Under the pieces are notes generated by a model that had not been told where the DNA came from, did no database searches, and was given only the letters and a program-made list of their open reading frames with translations. From Homoserinimonas sp. OAct 916 (GTDB taxonomy: Bacteria > Actinomycetota > Actinomycetes > Actinomycetales > Microbacteriaceae), in assembly GCF_003260275.1 (NCBI RefSeq), contig NZ_QJHB01000012.1, positions 1-64,000 of the forward strand: 64,000 nt of DNA. The letters are read 5' to 3'. Shown here one piece after another: positions 35,302 through 44,850 of the stretch. Position 1 is the stretch's first letter; every line of letters begins with the position of its first letter. The translations under genes were made by a program, and so were the position numbers.

Positions 35302-35883
35302 TCACAGGGCCCAAGCCCGCTGCTCTGCTCGCGCCTTGGTCAGTTTGGCGTGGAAATCACTGCCCTTGTTCTGGTCGAGATTGAGCGGGAGCGGCACTGA
35401 GGCGATGAGCGCACGTTCGACAAGCCATGGCGCCGGATGCTGCGTCCAGCAGACTCGCGAATGCCCGGCCATCCATTCCGACAGCGCGTTCTCGCCCACG
35501 CTGAATGTGAGCCGCCCCGAATTGCTCTGCTCAAGCCCAATATCCAACACTTCATTTAAGAGCGAGCCGAGAGTGAGACGCAAGGTGGACTGCGAGGCGT
35601 TCCCCCGGTAATGGCTGCGGATGCGCGTTCGGAGCGTCCCGCTACTCTACTTGCCGTCACTTCGTCGTGGCTCTTTCGGTGAGATGCCGGCGTAAAGCAG
35701 CACTCTGTCTCCGACGCGGTGTACCCCGGTCGTCGGAACTCCTGGTGAGACTTCGTCGAAATACCAGGCGTAGATTCCGGAGGCTCTGGGTAGCACCATT
35801 CGACTGAGCGTCTCGTCTCTCGAGACCCATCGCTCCGGCCGAAGCAGCGCCTCACTTGCACTCGAAATGCTTGAATCCGCCAT
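35302..35883 (-). pseudogene. GIY-YIG nuclease-family gene broken by an in-frame TAG
   Basis: The first part (ATG 35883, MADSSISSASEALLRPE) carries the GIY motif SGIYAWYF and the second motif VLLYAGISP. Then TAG at 35647-35649 stops it. The same phase continues with GTLRTRIRSHYRGNASQSTL and RLTLGSLL, then SEWMAGHSRV and LPLNLDQNKGSDFHAKL down to 35302. Together they make the usual length of an actinobacterial GIY-YIG protein of about 190 residues. One nonsense change is enough to break it; readthrough or a sequencing error are alternatives. Confidence 0.65.
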
Positions 35884-36254
35884 CGTACGTCCCCTTCGCA
35901 AATACGACCTTGCTTTATCTGCACAGCCGCACGGTGACGAGCGTACCCAAATGGCCGAAGTGTCAATGACCGCCGATTAAGCTCAGTTACGTGCTCGAGA
36001 CAAAGGCGAGACGGCGAACTAATTACTTCCAAGTAGAAATAGCCAACAAAATAGGGTCATGAAACTCGGGCCCTTATTAGGTCAACCCGATCGAGTTCCA
36101 GGCAATCGAGAAAATGCCGGCCGCAATGTCTGCCTGACTTAGGAAGTTTCACCTACTCGCGCAGCGAACTCTACCGATAATCCCAATTGCTGGCCTCTCC
36201 GGACAGCCGGAATCATCTTTGCCGTCAAGCCGATGCGTCGAATGCATTTCTGCA
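35884..36254. other. Intergenic region without a recognisable gene
   Basis: These 371 bases between the broken GIY-YIG gene and a small membrane protein gene are locally AT-richer than the surroundings. I see no open frame with coding character, no tRNA-like fold and no strong terminator. It may include the GIY-YIG promoter. Confidence 0.4.
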
Positions 36255-36473
36255 TCATTTAGCCTTCCCCCAGTCATCGTGTTTCTGTATCAACTCTGCG
36301 ACCTGCGAAACCAACCACCCAGTGCCGTACCACCAGATTGCTACCAGGCCGATAGGCGCCGCCCAGGCGAGGATTAAGACGCCGAGCACAGCGAAGAAGT
36401 TCCAGCTGAAGACGGAAGCAACGAGCACCGCGAAGATCACTGTCAGAACCGCGACTACCTTGAGGAGTGTCAT
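36255..36473 (-). CDS. Small two-helix membrane protein
   Basis: A 72-residue protein with two hydrophobic helices (about 3-22 and 27-50, including FAVLGVLILAWAAPIGLVAI) and a charged C-terminus ending HDDWGKAK. ATG 36473 follows GGTGAGG at close spacing. No family is recognised. Small membrane proteins in defence islands can be toxins or effectors, but nothing here proves that. Confidence 0.5.
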   Translation of the reverse strand: MTLLKVVAVLTVIFAVLVASVFSWNFFAVLGVLILAWAAPIGLVAIWWYGTGWLVSQVAELIQKHDDWGKAK

Positions 36474-37127
36474 GGCCTCACCAGCATTTGTGCCGACTGC
36501 CGCATGTCGCTCCTGCCTATCCGGCCGAATATGCCCTCGGCCACATCTCGCAGGTCGAAATGTCTGTCCTCAGTGTCATGCTCGGCTATACACTCCCCCT
36601 GTTCATTTTTCTTCAACATGCACTATTTCCTGTTCGCGCGTCATCGCTGGTGATCAGACGGGAACGTATGCCATCCGTCAAAAGGTTATCTGATGATTCC
36701 GCTCTTGGCGCACAGCCACAAGAGCTACCACCGCCATGTCTCCTCACGCTCCCGCGCCGCCTTCAATTCGGTAGCGGACCTGGCAGCGTATTTACATCAC
36801 CAGAAAGATTCGGGCCAGAACGCTCCGCCATACGGAGCACTTGAGACGACAGAACCGTCGGACGCGCATAAGTGGTCGTCCTCGCCGCAACGTTGACAAA
36901 CGGAAACGTTAACGGAGCACGATCAGCCTCTGGTCGCTCAGTAGGGTCAGCGACTGACCATCCCAAACGCAGTCACAATGTCCGATCGGGCTGACAAAGC
37001 TTTGAGCGCGCAGTCCATTGACTCTCTGTTAGGTCGGTACGTTCAGGACCGTCAACAAGTTTCGTTGTGGCTCGGCCCTCCCTCGCTAAGCTTGCCCTGT
37101 GTTCGCGTTAATGCAAATGGGGCGGAA
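36474..37127. other. Long leader before the NUDIX-helicase pair
   Basis: These 654 bases have several short open frames on both strands, none with a ribosome site or recognisable protein. The plus-strand phase of the NUDIX gene is open from 36978, but that extension lacks Nudix-family sequence. The region probably contains the promoter of the NUDIX-helicase operon. It is a possible home for a small RNA, though no diagnostic structure was seen. Confidence 0.4.
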
Positions 37128-37523
37128 GTGAAGAAACAAATCAACGTGGTGGGTGCGGTTCTGACGCGGGGCACGACAGTTTTTGCGGCCAAGAGAAGTT
37201 CAGAAATGTCGCTGCCTAACATGTGGGAATTTCCTGGTGGCAAGATAGAGCCCAGAGAATCACCTGAAAAAGCGCTTCGGCGTGAGCTCATCGAAGAGCT
37301 CCATTGTGAAGTCGAAATCGGTGACCAGATCGAGACGACGGCATATGAATACGACTTCGGGACCGTCATTCTTACTACGTTTTACTGTTCACTTCTTGGT
37401 GACGAGCCGCGGCTGACCGAGCACTCTGAGATTCGGTGGGTGCCGGCGGCTGACCTGGATCAACTTGAATGGGCGCCCGCTGATATTCCTGCGGTAGAAC
37501 GTGTCATGAAGGACTTCCAATAG
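37128..37523 (+). CDS. NUDIX hydrolase, MutT-like dNTP pyrophosphohydrolase
   Basis: This 131-residue protein has an intact Nudix box: the FPGGK turn, then the glutamate-rich helix EKALRRELIEELHCEVEIG (RExxEE present), so it is probably catalytic. The family (MutT/CTP pyrophosphohydrolase type) cleaves nucleoside triphosphates to monophosphates and PPi. The start is GTG 37128 (MKKQINVVGAV), the usual N-terminus of the family, with GGGGCGGA upstream. Its TAG overlaps the helicase GTG by one base, so the two are translationally coupled. A fragment of a near-identical gene lies at 34102-34290. Confidence 0.85.
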   Translation: MKKQINVVGAVLTRGTTVFAAKRSSEMSLPNMWEFPGGKIEPRESPEKALRRELIEELHCEVEIGDQIETTAYEYDFGTVILTTFYCSLLGDEPRLTEHSEIRWVPAADLDQLEWAPADIPAVERVMKDFQ

Positions 37524-40429
37524 TGAGCTCAACCCGAAGTCAGCTGACGCTTGATATCACGTTCGGATTCCTGGACGCGCAGACACCCACCGAACAGCTC
37601 TTTCAGCCCGTCCTTGTTTCCAACACGGGCAAGAACACCATGCTCCGAGCTGTCCGAGATGAGCTTAAGCGTTCGCGGCGCTTCATATTTTCTGTTGCCT
37701 TTGTCACGCCGAGCGCGATCGCCTTACTCAAACAAGCTCTCGTCGATTTTGGCGGGCCGGGGACGATCGTCACCTCCACCTACCTGGGATTCAACTCCCC
37801 GTCAGCGTTTCGGGAACTTCTCAATCTCGAGAATGTCGATGTACATATCTACCCTGACGTGGCAGCGGGATTCCACGCCAAGGGTTACATCTTTGAGCAG
37901 GATGAGAGCACGACCGCGATTATCGGCAGCTCAAACCTGACCGAGTTCGCATTACTGAAAAACCACGAGTGGAACTTGCGCTTCTCCGCCCTCCCCGATG
38001 GCGACATCGTTCAGCAACTCAATCATGCCGTTCAGGCGCATATCGATGCGGCATCACCGCTGACCCCTGAGTGGATTGCGGCTTATGAAGCCACCTGGGT
38101 TCCACAAGCGCGGGCTGCCTTACTCATGCCTGATCCCGCGGTGCCCTTCGGGGATATCTCGGCGAATGCGACCATCCAGCCAAATGTTATGCAGATCGAC
38201 GCACTGGCGGAGATTAAGAAAGCACGGGATTCCGGGGAGAGCCGAGCCGTAGTTATTTCTGCCACGGGCACCGGGAAGACAATCCTTGCCGCCCTCGACG
38301 TGCGCGCCGTCGCCCCCAAGCGCATGCTATTCATCGTTCACCGCGAGCAAATCATCGATCGGGCCATTTACGAATTCAAGCGCGTGCTCAATGCCCCTGA
38401 CAGCGACTTTGGCAAATTTGCCGGCTCCAGCAAAGAGATCAATCGTCGCTACGTCTTCGCGACCATTCAATCGCTTTCTCGGCCCGACAATCTCCAGTTG
38501 ATCTCTCCCGACGCGTTTGACTACGTTCTCATCGACGAAGTGCACCGAGCGGGTGCCGCGAGCTACCTCCGGGTAATCGAGTGGCTCCGCCCCGAGTTTC
38601 TTCTCGGCATGACCGCCACTCCCGAGCGCACCGATGACTTCAACGTGTTCGAGCTCTTCGACTACAACGTGCCCTACGAGATTCGCCTCCAAAAGGCACT
38701 CGAGGCGGAGATGCTGGCACCGTTTCATTATTACGGGGTGACTGATTTTGTGGCATCCGACGGGGAAGTCATTGATGAAACAGCGGAGCTCAGCAAACTC
38801 GTTGATTCCGAGCGGGTGGACTATCTCCTCTCCGCGGTCAAGAAGTACGGGCATGCGGGTGCGCCGGTACGTGGCCTAATCTTCTGCAGCAGAAAAGACG
38901 AGGCGAGCGCGCTTTCCGCGTTACTGAACCAACGTGAAATGCACGGACGCCTGCTTCGCACCAGAGCGCTGACCGGCGACGACTCCATCGGCGAGCGTGA
39001 AGCTGTGGTGCGAATGCTGGAGCGCGGCGAGCTTGAGTACATCGTCACTGTAGACATTTTCAATGAGGGAATTGATATTCCTTCGGTGAATCAAGTCGTA
39101 ATGCTCCGGCAGACCCAATCCAGCATCGTCTTCACGCAACAACTGGGTCGAGGGCTTCGCAAGAACCTCGGCAAAGATCATCTGGTCGTGATCGACTTCA
39201 TTGGCAACTACGCCAACAACTACCTGATTCCGATCGCGCTGTTCGGCGACAACTCACTCAACAAAGACTCGATTCGCAAGAACATCATCGATGCCCAAGA
39301 GGCGGGCGCGATTTCGGGCCTCTCCAGCGTCAACTTCGACATGATCTCAAAGGAGAGGATCTTCAAGTCGCTGGCGTCGACCAAGTTGGACAGCATGCAG
39401 AACCTCAAGCGAGCCTTCGTCGAGCTTGAGAGCAGGCTCGGCCATCCTCCACGACTGATGGACTTCGCTCGGTTCGACACTGTCGATGCCGTCGTGCTGG
39501 CCACCAAGGAGGGCAACTACTGGAAGTTTCTCAACAAGCTGAAGCGTGTGGATGCTGTGGCCGGCGCCTATGAAGATGCGGTATTGACGTATTTGTCAGG
39601 CGAGCTGCTCAACGGTAAACGTCCCCATGAACTCCTGCTTCTTGAGGAGCTCTTGGACCAGACTTCATCGGTTTCTGCAGAAAGCTTTATCGAGATTCTC
39701 GCTAAGAACAGTCTCGCGAATGACACAGCAACAATTGAATCCGTGCAGCGAGTGCTCAACCTAGAATTCTTCACAGAAGCAGAGGCCACCAAGTACGGGG
39801 CCAAGCCAATAGTTGAACTTGGCGACGAGGGCTACCACCTCGGAGACCAATTCTTGGGGCACTGGCGAAAGAGTCACCTGTTCCAAGAACAGGTGCGGGA
39901 TGTCATCGAGACCGGCTTGTACCTCGCCAGACACCGTCACAACTGGAGCAGTGAACTTGAGGTCGGTCGCCGATACTCACGCAAAGACGTCTGTCGTCTG
40001 CTCAATTGGGAAACGAACCAGCAAAGCACTATCTATGGGTACAAGGTGGATTATTACTCCAGCAGCTGCCCCATTTTTGTCACGTATCACAAGGACGACG
40101 AGGTCTCAGCGAGCACAAAGTACGAGGACGAATTCCTCAGCCCGTCAACCCTGAATTGGTACACGCGAAGCAGACGCACGCTGAAAAGCGGCGAAGTGCA
40201 GGCGATTGTCGAGAACCGCTTCCCGTTGCACCTCTTTGCGAAAAAAGACGATGCGGAAGGTACCGACTTCTACTATCTCGGCGAAGCCAAGTCCCAAGGC
40301 GCACGTCAAGAGCAAATGCCCGACGAGCACGGCAAGGCCCTCGATGTCGTGACCATGAAGCTCGATATGAAGAGCCCCATCGAGTCGAGCCTTTACGAGT
40401 ACCTCATGACCCCATCGAGTGGACAGTAA
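37523..40429 (+). CDS. PLD-nuclease/DEAD helicase/DUF3427 fusion
   Basis: 968-residue multidomain protein. An N-terminal phospholipase D-like nuclease domain has one HKD motif (FHAKGYIF, then GSSNLTEFAL; about 115-145). An SF2 helicase follows with Walker A SATGTGKT (about 246-253), IDEVHRAGA, LGMTATPERTDDF and a C-terminal QQLGRGLRK. The C-terminal third is a DUF3427-like region (FLGHWRKSHLF, LNWETNQQSTIYGYK). The GTG start is fused to the NUDIX stop. PLD-helicase-DUF3427 proteins are DNA-acting enzymes found in defence islands (family knowledge). A single HKD site implies dimerisation for nuclease activity. Confidence 0.85.
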   Translation: MSSTRSQLTLDITFGFLDAQTPTEQLFQPVLVSNTGKNTMLRAVRDELKRSRRFIFSVAFVTPSAIALLKQALVDFGGPGTIVTSTYLGFNSPSAFRELLNLENVDVHIYPDVAAGFHAKGYIFEQDESTTAIIGSSNLTEFALLKNHEWNLRFSALPDGDIVQQLNHAVQAHIDAASPLTPEWIAAYEATWVPQARAALLMPDPAVPFGDISANATIQPNVMQIDALAEIKKARDSGESRAVVISATGTGKTILAALDVRAVAPKRMLFIVHREQIIDRAIYEFKRVLNAPDSDFGKFAGSSKEINRRYVFATIQSLSRPDNLQLISPDAFDYVLIDEVHRAGAASYLRVIEWLRPEFLLGMTATPERTDDFNVFELFDYNVPYEIRLQKALEAEMLAPFHYYGVTDFVASDGEVIDETAELSKLVDSERVDYLLSAVKKYGHAGAPVRGLIFCSRKDEASALSALLNQREMHGRLLRTRALTGDDSIGEREAVVRMLERGELEYIVTVDIFNEGIDIPSVNQVVMLRQTQSSIVFTQQLGRGLRKNLGKDHLVVIDFIGNYANNYLIPIALFGDNSLNKDSIRKNIIDAQEAGAISGLSSVNFDMISKERIFKSLASTKLDSMQNLKRAFVELESRLGHPPRLMDFARFDTVDAVVLATKEGNYWKFLNKLKRVDAVAGAYEDAVLTYLSGELLNGKRPHELLLLEELLDQTSSVSAESFIEILAKNSLANDTATIESVQRVLNLEFFTEAEATKYGAKPIVELGDEGYHLGDQFLGHWRKSHLFQEQVRDVIETGLYLARHRHNWSSELEVGRRYSRKDVCRLLNWETNQQSTIYGYKVDYYSSSCPIFVTYHKDDEVSASTKYEDEFLSPSTLNWYTRSRRTLKSGEVQAIVENRFPLHLFAKKDDAEGTDFYYLGEAKSQGARQEQMPDEHGKALDVVTMKLDMKSPIESSLYEYLMTPSSGQ

Positions 40430-40608
40430 CTCACGCGCAATTCGCGCCATGCCCGAAAGTTAAACCGGGTTTGCGGCGACGCCACTTACACCTTTTGGTG
40501 ACCCGGCCGTGGGAATGAACCCGTGTGGCGCCAACTCCGCCTTCATTCCGAACGAGGCCAATCAATCTCGCCCTGAGCACGATGATTTCGTGGGGCGACG
40601 GCGTCAGG

Positions 40609-41472
40609 TCATTTGATTAGCGACGATGCCAGCGTCATGAAGAAGTCGATCAGCAGCGGAAAGGCCGCGATACCAGCACCGATGAAAGCAGCGGTGAACA
40701 GGAGTGCCCACAGGCTACGCCCAAAACGTGCAGATTTAACTTCCGCGTGAAGGTTATTGAACTGCGCCATCAACACACTGGCATCCGCTGCGGGCGCCGG
40801 GCTCCAAGTTGCAGGGTCGTCGATGATCTCGACAAGTTGATCCAAGTCGGCGGCGGTGAGCGCCACCGGTCGTTTCATCAGCCAGCGCCGCAGGTGTCGG
40901 GCGTCAAGTACCTGCACCTGCTGAGGTTTTTGTTTGATGGTGAGTTTCTTCGGGTCGACGAGAGTGATCACGGATTGTGCGGGCGCTAGTTGCGGCATCC
41001 GCCTCTGGAGAATTTTGGTAACTCGTGCGGCTTCATGTTCTGAATTGCGGATGTACGGCATTTTTTGACCGTTGACCATGAAGGTGCGCGGTGCAACCCA
41101 GATCGATTTGCCGCTGTGGTGTTTCGTGTTGATGGTGAAGACGCCGGCCGGTCCGACGACGAGGTGGTCGATGTCGGAGCCTTTGGTTCCGACTGGGAGT
41201 GCGTGGAAGGCGGTCCAGTTTTCGGGCAGCCTGGCAAGGATGGCGCCGACCGCGATTTCACCGCGGGCGCCCTGATACCAGGCCGCGCTGTCGGCGGTGA
41301 GCGGCGAGCGGCCGAAGAAGCGGGCCCACAGCGATCGAGGCGGCGTGCCGGCCTGATGCTGCACGAGTTCTTCAAGGACTGATTGCGCGGGGACGCGGTT
41401 ACGCATGGAGAAGACAGCGGCGTTGGCCGTGCTCTCAGCAGGTTGAGTCGTCGTGTCTAGGCTCGCGGTCAT
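40609..41472 (-). CDS. NERD-domain membrane protein (paralogue 2)
   Basis: 287-residue close relative of the protein at 1280-2098, with matching strings along the whole length: RGEIAVGAIL, SDIDHLVVGPAGVFTINTK, HLRRWLMKRPV. It has a C-terminal hydrophobic helix pair (about 258-285). The NERD core Asp and the TxxK strand are present. ATG 41472 is preceded by GAGGAG seven bases away. It is convergent with the PLD-helicase gene and co-directional with the DnaQ-like gene. Function unknown; membrane-anchored nuclease-like role inferred. Confidence 0.75.
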   Translation of the reverse strand: MTASLDTTTQPAESTANAAVFSMRNRVPAQSVLEELVQHQAGTPPRSLWARFFGRSPLTADSAAWYQGARGEIAVGAILARLPENWTAFHALPVGTKGSDIDHLVVGPAGVFTINTKHHSGKSIWVAPRTFMVNGQKMPYIRNSEHEAARVTKILQRRMPQLAPAQSVITLVDPKKLTIKQKPQQVQVLDARHLRRWLMKRPVALTAADLDQLVEIIDDPATWSPAPAADASVLMAQFNNLHAEVKSARFGRSLWALLFTAAFIGAGIAAFPLLIDFFMTLASSLIK

Positions 41473-41550
41473 GTGGCTCCTCAGGGCTCTCCCCACGGTA
41501 CCGAGCCACGGGCAACTCGAGGGAGTCCCCGAACGGGCCGCAGAGTGCGA

Positions 41551-42789
41551 CTACGCGGCCAGGAGTCTTCGCAACCCTGTTTCGTCCACCACCGGAATGT
41601 TGTAGTCTCGCGCCTTACGTGCCTTGCCCGAGAGTGAGTCCGGGTCGGCGGCGACGAGCAGCTTCACCGTCTTGGTGACTCCGCTCCACGGGACGAAACC
41701 GAGTGCACTCAGCTCGGCCTCCCACTCCGAACGCACCCGGGCCATTTCACCCGTAAGCACTACGAGATCTCCCGGAACAAGGGTAAAAGCCTCAACGGCG
41801 GCGTGCCCAGCATTAGCAGTCGCCACATCAATCGGTTTCCCCAAAGTCTCGCTAATGAGACCGGACGGAATGGCAAGGAGGTCACCCACCTTCGAGATAT
41901 CCGCCATCTCGTCGGGCGTCAGGATGCCGTCGGACCACGCGACCCGAACCAGCTCGTTGAAGTACTGCAGGTGCAGTTCTTCGCAATCATCGCGGCCCAG
42001 ACCGGACTCCTCAGCCAAAGCGACCAGCCCCTGGGCCTCGTGAGCCGAGATGGAGCGGTCCAGGAGGCATCGGTCAAGGAGAGCCAGGTAGTCGAGCCGT
42101 TCGACCGGCCCTGAATACTCCGGCAGTTTGACGGTGATCCTTTCCAAAAAGGATGCAGCTGTCGTTTCCGGAGTCGCCCAACTTGGAGCACTTTCCCGAG
42201 GGAGCCACTGGCTCTCTTCTCCGGTCAACGCGGGCCATGGCTGGGCTGCGGCCGTGTCGATGTGCCATTGCCAGAAGCTCGGGTCGCCTCCAATTTTCAT
42301 ATACGCGCACAGAAGTTGTGCGGTCGCAAGCGCGTCGGCGGATGCCCGGTGCGCGTCGACCAGATCAATGTCGAATGCGGCACAGCGATCAGCCAGGGCG
42401 CGCCCCGCGCCCGGCAGGAAGTCCCGGGCCAACCGCATCGTGCACAGGGACACCATGCTGGGTACGACCTCGCTGCGTTCGAATTCGGCGAGCAAGAATC
42501 GTGTGTCGAAACTGGCGTTGTGGGCGACCAGCACGCGGCCGCTCAATAGCCCCGCTAACCGTGGGGCGATTTGCGCGAAGGTCGGCGCGTGCATCACGTC
42601 AGCGGCTCGCACCCGATGAACCCGTTGCGGTCCCAGATCGCGGCCCGGGTTCACTAACGTGTCCCACTGCCCCTCGACGATGCCATTCGCGTCCACGTGC
42701 ACAACGGCGATCTCAACAATGCGATCGTGGCCGCCCGGAAAGAGTCCGGTGGTCTCTACGTCGACGACGGCGAATCCGGTATTAGACAT
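41551..42789 (-). CDS. DnaQ-like exonuclease with TerB-like and BRCT domains
   Basis: 412-residue protein. The N-terminal DEDDh exonuclease domain (about 1-170) has FAVVDVETTGLFPG, VAHNASFDTRFL and HRASADALATAQL, matching Exo I-III of the proofreading subunit family. A helical acidic segment around 250-310 (SGLGRDDCEELHLQYF, DGILTPDEMADI) resembles TerB-like domains. The C-terminal 80 residues are a BRCT domain (GDLVVLTGEMARVRSEWEAE and a terminal NIPVVDETGLRRLL). ATG 42789 follows GGGAG. It is common in actinobacteria and probably trims DNA 3' ends in repair. It lies 67 bases from the NERD-helicase gene. Confidence 0.82.
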   Translation of the reverse strand: MSNTGFAVVDVETTGLFPGGHDRIVEIAVVHVDANGIVEGQWDTLVNPGRDLGPQRVHRVRAADVMHAPTFAQIAPRLAGLLSGRVLVAHNASFDTRFLLAEFERSEVVPSMVSLCTMRLARDFLPGAGRALADRCAAFDIDLVDAHRASADALATAQLLCAYMKIGGDPSFWQWHIDTAAAQPWPALTGEESQWLPRESAPSWATPETTAASFLERITVKLPEYSGPVERLDYLALLDRCLLDRSISAHEAQGLVALAEESGLGRDDCEELHLQYFNELVRVAWSDGILTPDEMADISKVGDLLAIPSGLISETLGKPIDVATANAGHAAVEAFTLVPGDLVVLTGEMARVRSEWEAELSALGFVPWSGVTKTVKLLVAADPDSLSGKARKARDYNIPVVDETGLRRLLAA

Positions 42790-42856
42790 TGATGCTCCCA
42801 TTAGTTTCATTTACGCAAAGCGCGACCCGAGTCAATCTGGTTTTTGCTCCTCACGA

Positions 42857-44587
42857 TTAGGGTGCCCCAGCCCCGTCGAGCACTACACACCGATACTTCG
42901 CGCGGGTGAGCCCCACATAAAGCAGGTCCTCCCAGTTGAGGTCGGTGCCGTCGATGAACGCCTTGGCCTCATCGTTGAGGTCGCAGATTACTACGGCATC
43001 CGCTTCGAGCCCTTTGAACTTGAAGATTGAGCGCCAGCGGATCTTCCCAGGCGAGCCCTCATGTTGCAGTTGCTTGCGCAACCACCTCTCGTCCTTGCTC
43101 TTCTCGGGGCGCTTCAGGAGCTGTCCGACCGTCGATGTGTTCTCGCCGAAGGGACTCAGCACCACGATGTCTTCTGCATCGTGATGCTCGAGCAGTCCAC
43201 GCAGGGCCGCGGCGAGCGCCTTCGTCTCACCACCGGGCTCGACCGCCACCACGTCAAAGCCGCCGGGGACACTTCGTGAAACCTTGTGGCCGGTAAAACC
43301 CAGATTGTGGCCGAGCGTCTTCTCGGCGCCGTCGATGACCGCAGGCACCGTGCGACAGTTTCGCCGCACCCGCACGTGAACCAGGTCCCCGATCCGCTGC
43401 CGCGCGATCGCATAGGCGTTGACCCGCTCAGCGGCCGTGCGCAAGATCTGTTGCTTATCATCCCCCGCGAACACGAGCTGGGTTCCGTCGGGGCCACCGG
43501 TTCCCGAAAGCGCGAACAGCACATCCAAGAGGAGAGGGTTGCCGGCGACATCCTGAAACTCATCGACGCAAATGGCTTCGTAGGAGCCCAGGTAGGGCTT
43601 CTCCCGCAATCGCTCCAAGGTCATGCGCGGAAGTTCATCCTGATACCAGCCGCTCTCGGCGCCTGACGGGTTGGTTGGCAGACCACAGATGCTCAGCATG
43701 ACGGAATTGAGATCGGCAACTTCAATTTCGGTGGCGTGCGTGCCTACGAGAGCCCGCAGCTCGTCGGCCATCAGCAGGTTCCAGCAGGTGACCAGCACTC
43801 GTTTCCCTTGCTTGGCGAAGCTGCGCGCCGCCCGGGCTAGGAGGAAACTCTTCCCGGTGCCGGCCGGCCCGTCGAAGTAGACATGGTCGTTGGTCTCCAC
43901 CAATTCCAGCACGAACTTCTGCTCCGCAAGCAGGCGCTCCTCCTGAGTGCGTCGCTCTTTGAGTTGTTCCGCGCGTGACTGCTGCGCCTTGAAGTCGCTG
44001 ACGAGCGCACCCGTGATCGCCTGCGCGTAGCTGGCGGTCAGCGCAGTGGGGTCGAGTTGAACTTCATCAACCTCGCGAAACCAGTTGTTGTGTTCGTCGA
44101 GCACCTTCTCCACCAGCCAGGTCGGCTTTTGCAGGTCGTCGTGCCAGCCGAGTTCCCATTCGAAGAACTGGAGGTCACCGGGTGACTTGTTCTCGAACTG
44201 GTGGCGCCCGAGCGAGGTGAACCACAGGAGCCGTGCGATGGGTTCATCCCCGCGCAGCAGGTCGCGTTCTCGTAAGAACCCCCGGATGCTGCGCCGCGCG
44301 CTGTCCAACTGTCTCAGCGGATCTTTGTGCGGTTGCGGCGTGCGATCGAGATACCAGTCCCCCGCCTTGTACTCGACATATTTGGGCGACTTCGCCTCAA
44401 TCAGCAGGATGCCCTTGCCCGGAGCAATCACGACGAAGTCTGTTTCGCCCATGAGCGCACCTAGATTCTGTGCCACCGTCAGGGAATGGATCACCACCCA
44501 CTCGGGCCGATCGAGGATGCCTTCGAGTGCACTGAAGATCTGCTTCTCGGAACGGTTCGCTCCGGCGCGCGGGTAGGGCGGGATCAT
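42857..44587 (-). CDS. NERD nuclease-like domain fused to SF1 (UvrD/Rep) helicase
   Basis: About 576 residues. The N-terminal NERD domain (about 10-130) has ETDFVVIAPGKGILLIEAKS, giving the D...E-x-K nuclease signature. An SF1 helicase follows with Walker A FDGPAGTGKSFLLARAA (about 240), VDEFQDVAGN, VFAGDDKQQIL, FKFKGLEADAV and YVGLTRAKYRCVVL. NERD-helicase fusions are candidate single-protein anti-phage nucleases (inference). The start is uncertain: ATG 44587 (MIPPYPRAG) is chosen by homology, but AAGGAG lies better for a GTG slightly upstream. Divergent from the DUF6361 operon. Confidence 0.82.
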   Translation of the reverse strand: MIPPYPRAGANRSEKQIFSALEGILDRPEWVVIHSLTVAQNLGALMGETDFVVIAPGKGILLIEAKSPKYVEYKAGDWYLDRTPQPHKDPLRQLDSARRSIRGFLRERDLLRGDEPIARLLWFTSLGRHQFENKSPGDLQFFEWELGWHDDLQKPTWLVEKVLDEHNNWFREVDEVQLDPTALTASYAQAITGALVSDFKAQQSRAEQLKERRTQEERLLAEQKFVLELVETNDHVYFDGPAGTGKSFLLARAARSFAKQGKRVLVTCWNLLMADELRALVGTHATEIEVADLNSVMLSICGLPTNPSGAESGWYQDELPRMTLERLREKPYLGSYEAICVDEFQDVAGNPLLLDVLFALSGTGGPDGTQLVFAGDDKQQILRTAAERVNAYAIARQRIGDLVHVRVRRNCRTVPAVIDGAEKTLGHNLGFTGHKVSRSVPGGFDVVAVEPGGETKALAAALRGLLEHHDAEDIVVLSPFGENTSTVGQLLKRPEKSKDERWLRKQLQHEGSPGKIRWRSIFKFKGLEADAVVICDLNDEAKAFIDGTDLNWEDLLYVGLTRAKYRCVVLDGAGAP

Positions 44588-44850
44588 GGTTACCACGACG
44601 TATGACGCTCCTTCATCGGTCAAGCTCCTGGCTCCACGAGCCATTTCCGATGCTATTAGTCACGGGCCAGAAGCAGCATGTCCCAAAACGGGGTGCTGGA
44701 GGCCGCGGACACACATGCCCTGCGCGCAACTGATGGCATTCGGGTGCCCGTATGAGCAAACGACGGGTTCCCAGGACTGAGTGTCTGCACCCGCCGATAG
44801 GGTTGAAATTGCCAAGGAAAACCATGAACGGAACGCACAGGGGGAACTTA
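44588..44850. promoter_or_regulatory. Divergent promoter region
   Basis: This 263-base region separates the NERD-helicase gene (minus) from the DUF6361 operon (plus). Both upstream phases stay open into it, but the extensions lack homology. A GGGGGAAC ribosome site stands right before ATG 44851. Both modules may share regulation from here; no clear operator is seen. Confidence 0.4.

Noticed and set aside
36467-36844. 125-residue plus-strand frame before the NUDIX gene
   Set aside because: No homology, poor codon bias and no ribosome site.
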